From Leptospira wolbachii serovar Codice str. CDC (GTDB lineage: Bacteria > Spirochaetota > Leptospiria > Leptospirales > Leptospiraceae), in assembly GCF_000332515.2 (NCBI RefSeq), contig NZ_AOGZ02000014.1, forward strand, positions 1,876,001 through 1,940,000: 64,000 bases of DNA. Reading direction: 5' to 3'. Shown here one piece after another: positions 59,870 through 64,000 of this stretch (its first letter is position 1; every line of letters begins with the position of its first letter). Below the pieces are notes generated by a model that did no database searches, was not told the DNA's origin, and worked only from the letters and a program-made list of their open reading frames with translations. A program made the position numbers and the translations under genes.

Positions 59870-60844
59870 CTATTTATTTTTACCAATCAACATAGGATAA
59901 AAACCAAGTGGGGACTGGACATCATGGTCGTGCGCAGGAACCACTTGTAAGTCAGGATTTACTTTTAAAAGTTCGTGAACTCGAGAGATTTCTTCGCCAA
60001 GAGTGGCTGTGTCGAAATCTACAATCCAACGAGCACCTCTTGGTTTGTGTTTTTGATTAAGAAAACCTTCTTGTCTCCAAACAATATCTCCCGTAAGAAA
60101 AAAAGTTTCTCTATTTTCGGTATGTAAAAACAAACCTACCGAGCCTTCACTATGTCCTTTCATGGGAACAAAAACGGCCGTCCCGTCCCCAAACCAATCC
60201 AAACTCTTCGCATAAGAGGCATAAGGTTTATTTTGAAATTCTAAAGGGTTCCAATTCACAGAATCCCCATCAAACTGGGAAGAAATATAACCTAACTCTA
60301 GTTTAGGATTATTTAATTCACTGAGTAAACTGTGGATTTTTGCTGAAGGAAAGTCTTTTAATCCACTCGCATGATCCCAATGGAGATGAGAGAAAAAAAC
60401 ATCTTGGATGGAATCCATTTTTACACCATTCGTTTCTAACTGTCCGCTTGCGGTTTGTATCAACTGGTAGTCCATGAGTAACTTTAAATATAAAGGAAAA
60501 ACCTGGAATTGTTCTTTGATTTTGGTTCCAAGCCCGGTATCGAATAAAAAATTTCCTTTGGGATGTTGGATATAAAAACCTGAGTGAGCCACAGTCACTA
60601 TTTTGAAAACAGAACCACCTTCGATGACAAGGGCTTCTAAGGTTTTTGCCTCTCCTGTTTTAAGGATCGAAAACACAAGGGATGATTTTTGTTTTGGTTT
60701 TGGAATGAGGGAGTTAGTTTCTTTTTGGTCTGAGAATAAAAATGCAATATTCTCATTAGGGTATCCAAGAAAGTACAGAACAAAGAGAAAGAGTGAAACA
60801 AAAGTTAGGCAAATTGTAATCAGAATTTTTGATGAGAGTTTCAT
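59870..60844 (-). CDS. Exported metallo-beta-lactamase-fold hydrolase
   Basis: A 324-residue MBL-fold protein with a leading hydrophobic segment (ITICLTFVSLFLFVLYFLG), so probably anchored at the membrane. The metal motif HLHWDH near 155, Asp in ETFFLTGDIVW near 250 and His in HDHDV near 310 are present, and the N-terminal GFYIQHPKGNFLFDTG is family-like. I start at ATG 60844 (signal-like segment); the frame also reads up to 60913 through the TetR stop region. Lactonases or quorum-quenching enzymes are family possibilities. It follows a TetR gene by 25 bases. Confidence 0.75.
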   Translation of the reverse strand: MKLSSKILITICLTFVSLFLFVLYFLGYPNENIAFLFSDQKETNSLIPKPKQKSSLVFSILKTGEAKTLEALVIEGGSVFKIVTVAHSGFYIQHPKGNFLFDTGLGTKIKEQFQVFPLYLKLLMDYQLIQTASGQLETNGVKMDSIQDVFFSHLHWDHASGLKDFPSAKIHSLLSELNNPKLELGYISSQFDGDSVNWNPLEFQNKPYASYAKSLDWFGDGTAVFVPMKGHSEGSVGLFLHTENRETFFLTGDIVWRQEGFLNQKHKPRGARWIVDFDTATLGEEISRVHELLKVNPDLQVVPAHDHDVQSPLGFYPMLIGKNK

Positions 60845-60869
60845 ATTCGATGAGTATCCTATAAAAAAA

Positions 60870-61451
60870 TTAATCTTGTTTGAAGAGTGATTCGGCGGTT
60901 TTGGCAGCCACACGTAGTGGCTCGGGAGATTTTTGGAGTTTGGAAAGTAACAAGGCCCCTTCCCATAAGGAAAGAAGGGAAAGGGAAAGATTTTTGGCTA
61001 TGCGAAGAGTGTAACCTTTACCCACAAGATAGGATTCAAATGTTTTTAGCCATAAGGAATAAACTTGTGTACAGGCATCAGATACCATAGAAACAGTACC
61101 GGAAGTTTCCATCGCAGTTGTGGCAATCGGACATCCTTTTTTGTACTCACTCGAAACAATCCGTTCTTCTAAAGCGTGAAATACTTGTTTGATGGCTTGA
61201 ACTGGGGAATCTGTCTCCACCAATACGCATTGGAAAAACAAGTTTAGCTCGTTACCAGAATAGAGGAGAGCAAGGCTTGTCAGTTCTTCTTTCCCACCTG
61301 GAAAGTGAAAGTAGAGAGAACCCTTGGGAGTGTTGGTTTCTTTCCCGAGCTCACTTAGCCCACTCGCCCCATACCCACCCGTTTCTAACAGTTCGGCCAT
61401 AACTTCAATCATCCGTTGTTTTGTGGTTCCACCTTTTTGCCCATACACCAT
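60870..61451 (-). CDS. TetR/AcrR-family regulator
   Basis: A 193-residue transcription factor. N-terminal helix-turn-helix: MAELLETGGYGASGLSELG then TPKGSLYFHFPGGKEEL, a standard TetR pattern. The C-terminal ligand-binding part is helical and poorly conserved. It is transcribed just before, and in the same direction as, the MBL-fold gene, so it may control that gene. No obvious palindrome was identified at its own promoter. Confidence 0.88.
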   Translation of the reverse strand: MVYGQKGGTTKQRMIEVMAELLETGGYGASGLSELGKETNTPKGSLYFHFPGGKEELTSLALLYSGNELNLFFQCVLVETDSPVQAIKQVFHALEERIVSSEYKKGCPIATTAMETSGTVSMVSDACTQVYSLWLKTFESYLVGKGYTLRIAKNLSLSLLSLWEGALLLSKLQKSPEPLRVAAKTAESLFKQD

Positions 61452-61634
61452 TCACTCTTAAGATAATAGACCGGTCAACATAAAAAATATCTCGGGATCC
61501 TATTTCTGATTTTAAACTCGTTTGTCTTTGATCGGTTTCGAATTCCCCTGAGCCAAAATTTCCCAAAGAATAAATCTCATTGTTTTTTCCAGGCCCGGCC
61601 GATAAACTAAGTAGTACGGATTTCGGGACGAAGT

Positions 61635-62648
<1,014 letters not shown>

Positions 62649-62699
62649 TCCATAAGTTGTATCTTTATTTCGAGAATTGCTATTATTCTTTTCTTAAAG

Positions 62700-63188
62700 T
62701 TATTTGATTCGGTTGCTAAACTTTCCCCACTTCGGTGGAAATTCTATAAGCGCATCCTTCGGAGAAATTTCACCACGTTCTAACCTTTGGTTGAGAGTGA
62801 TTAGTTTATGAAGGTTTCCCATAGAAAAAGAAAATTCTGTAATATCAAAATCGTCCAAACGTACTTTGGCATTTCTACAAAATAGTTTGAGTTCCGATAG
62901 AATCAAAGTGACTCTTGCATTGGCATAACGAGCTACAATTTCTTCAAATTCTTCTTCATTAAAAAATTCTTTTTCTAAATCATAATCGAATTCGTGTCGG
63001 ATGAGATCGATAAGCGATAGTCCCAGTTCTTTAGCGACCAACACGACATAATCGAACTTGGATCGGATCCAATCTTCGGATTCCAAGAGTTCTACAGCAG
63101 AACGAGGAATATTCAATTTTTCTGATAATTCGATTCTAGTGAGTTTTCGTCTCTCTTGGTAGTTTCTGAACTGGTTTACTTTTTCCAT
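62700..63188 (-). CDS. XRE-type helix-turn-helix regulator
   Basis: A 162-residue protein with an N-terminal Cro/C1-type helix-turn-helix (RRKLTRIELSEKLNIPRSAVELLES near residue 15). The C-terminal part is charged and helical, with no recognised domain. It starts at ATG 63188, just upstream of two palindromes at 63213-63257, suggesting it regulates itself. No cofactor site is visible. It may control the neighbouring fliG or gdpd genes, but that is not shown. Confidence 0.75.
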   Translation of the reverse strand: MEKVNQFRNYQERRKLTRIELSEKLNIPRSAVELLESEDWIRSKFDYVVLVAKELGLSLIDLIRHEFDYDLEKEFFNEEEFEEIVARYANARVTLILSELKLFCRNAKVRLDDFDITEFSFSMGNLHKLITLNQRLERGEISPKDALIEFPPKWGKFSNRIK

Positions 63189-63212
63189 GTTTTAAAAAAA
63201 AATTCTAAATTT

Positions 63213-63257
63213 CCGTTAATAACGGTCTGAAAAGGCTCCAAAAACGTTTTAAACGTT
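63213..63257. promoter_or_regulatory. Two perfect palindromes upstream of the XRE gene
   Basis: CCGTTAATAACGG at 63213-63225 and AACGTTTTAAACGTT at 63243-63257 are each perfect odd-length palindromes. They begin 25 bases upstream of the XRE start, a typical operator position. Confidence 0.55.
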
Positions 63258-63349
63258 CTGAAGGAATAAGTTTCGCATGGATAGGGTTGACGTTCTCTTC
63301 GAAAGAACTGTTAGGCTCAAATTACGCTAAATTTCCTTTCTGGAGTCCG

Positions 63350-63385
63350 CCACCGAGGTTAGCCTAGGTGGTGTGCTCGTTTTTT
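63350..63385 (+). terminator. Hairpin and T-run, possible terminator of a small RNA
   Basis: CCACCGAGG (63350-63358) pairs with CCTAGGTGG (63363-63371) around a four-base loop TTAG, with one G-A mismatch; six T residues follow at 63380-63385 after an eight-base gap. With the TTGACG at 63287 it could mark a short plus-strand RNA. Confidence 0.35.
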
Positions 63386-63570
63386 CCAGCCTTTTCTTAT
63401 TTCTTTCCCCCGAATTCCTTTTTTTTCCCCTGTTTTACGATGGAAGGTCCTTGGGTCGCAGGTATTTCCCCTAAGAGCAGAGTGGTTTTCTTTTTAAGAT
63501 AGAATCAGAAAAAATTCTTTCTAATCACTATCAATGTTTACGATGGAATCCGTTAGAAAGGAAACCTTTG

Positions 63571-64000
63571 ATGAACAAAACCCAATCTTTTAGAATTAGT
63601 TTATTCTTAGTTTGTATTGTACTTTATTCCACCAATTGTGCCACTGTGGAATCGCCCAATCGTTTGCGTAAGGTGATTGATTTACAAGGACATCGTGGGG
63701 CAAGAGGACTCAAACCAGAAAACACTTGGCCCGCTTTTGAAGAAGCAATCAAGTATAAGATGGTAACCTTGGAGCTTGATACTGTTCTTACCAAGGACAA
63801 ACGAGTGGTCATCCACCATGATTCTGATACCAATCCAGTCATTTGTCAAAATGCAGATGGTACAGAGATTAAAAAAACATCTCTCTACGAACTGACATTA
63901 GCTGAGTTACAATCTTACGACTGTGGATCTAAAAAAAATCCAAACTTTCCAAAGCAGATTCCCGTTCCTGGAACCAAACTTCTTTCTTTGGAAGAATTTT
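63571..64000 (+). CDS. Glycerophosphodiester phosphodiesterase lipoprotein (3' end missing)
   Basis: GDPD-family enzyme running off the right edge after about 143 residues. The signal peptide [18 protein letters not shown] ends in a lipobox Cys, so it is lipid-anchored. The catalytic [13 protein letters not shown] near 43 and the metal-binding ELDTVLTKD with VVIHHD near 65-82 are present; the metal-binding Glu-Asp pair and the two His match GlpQ-type enzymes that split glycerophosphodiesters into glycerol-3-phosphate and an alcohol. ATG 63571 has AAAGGA ten bases upstream. Confidence 0.92.
   Translation, partial: MNKTQSFRISLFLVCIVLYSTNCATVESPNRLRKVIDLQGHRGARGLKPENTWPAFEEAIKYKMVTLELDTVLTKDKRVVIHHDSDTNPVICQNADGTEIKKTSLYELTLAELQSYDCGSKKNPNFPKQIPVPGTKLLSLEEF

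Larger units (their letters stand above)
63189..63570. other. Intergenic region with palindromes and a possible small RNA
   Basis: About 380 bases between the XRE gene and the gdpd gene. It holds the two palindromes, a TTGACG at 63287-63292 with a poor -10, and a strong hairpin followed by T residues (63350-63385). The last 185 bases before the gdpd start show no clear promoter to me. Confidence 0.4.

Noticed and set aside
60887..61090. 67-residue plus-strand frame
   Set aside because: Antisense of the TetR gene, no supporting features.

Overview
The window looks like a replication-origin-proximal piece of a spirochaete chromosome, most likely a Leptospira, possibly one of the saprophytic species (inference; no database was searched). 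The pointers are the low GC content, many lipoproteins with loose spirochaete-type lipoboxes, TRL-like lipoproteins, a plastid-type ferredoxin-NADP reductase, a plant-like K+-dependent proton pyrophosphatase, fliG, a bactofilin/M23 pair, and single tRNA genes scattered among protein genes.

Region 1 (1-13.3 kb) is the origin region. holB, dnaA, dnaN, recF, dciA and gyrB run leftward. mnmG, rsmG, parA and parB run rightward. The dnaA-dnaN spacer (4102-4347) is AT-rich and holds three near-identical DnaA-box-like sites (TTATCGACA type); it is the best oriC candidate. Two parS palindromes lie inside coding sequence at 10151 and 11110, next to parAB. Region 2 (13.3-25.6 kb) holds an MsbA-like ABC exporter, a YaaR-like protein, a bactofilin, an M23-fold protein that has lost key histidines, tatD and serS, then an envelope set (PD40-OmpA protein, periplasmic binding protein, beta-barrel protein), and the classic dnaX-ybaB-recR repair/replication operon. 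Region 3 (25.7-27 kb) is a compact minus-strand tRNA locus: Ser(UGA), Ser(GCU), a small membrane protein, Arg(ACG), tadA, Ser(GGA). The membrane-protein ORF ends inside tRNA-Arg, and tadA, whose product modifies exactly that tRNA, starts right at its 3' end.

Region 4 (27-38.8 kb) is mainly metabolic: an RNA m5U methyltransferase-type enzyme, hydrolases, a cupin, a Bfd-like [2Fe-2S] protein, a DoxX-family pseudogene, a glycosyltransferase, folE, acs and hppA. Region 5 (38.9-49.6 kb) has a minus-strand run of small lipoproteins (two TRL-like paralogues), an outer-membrane-like protein, an SGNH hydrolase and a dicarboxylate/glutamate symporter. It continues with a RapA-like SNF2 ATPase coupled to queE, a VWA-STAS fusion protein, a PC4/p15-like protein and ferredoxin-NADP reductase.

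Region 6 (49.7-64 kb) contains a probable haem/iron uptake operon (lipoprotein, HmuY-like lipoprotein, TonB-dependent receptor, HExxH protein) behind a Fur-box-like site, and a PAS-GGDEF-EAL gene split by a probable one-base frameshift. An intact M23 peptidase, membrane proteins, a metallo-beta-lactamase-fold lipohydrolase with a TetR regulator, fliG, an XRE-type regulator preceded by two palindromes, and the start of a glycerophosphodiester phosphodiesterase lipoprotein follow. I saw no insertion sequence, prophage, CRISPR array or rRNA gene.
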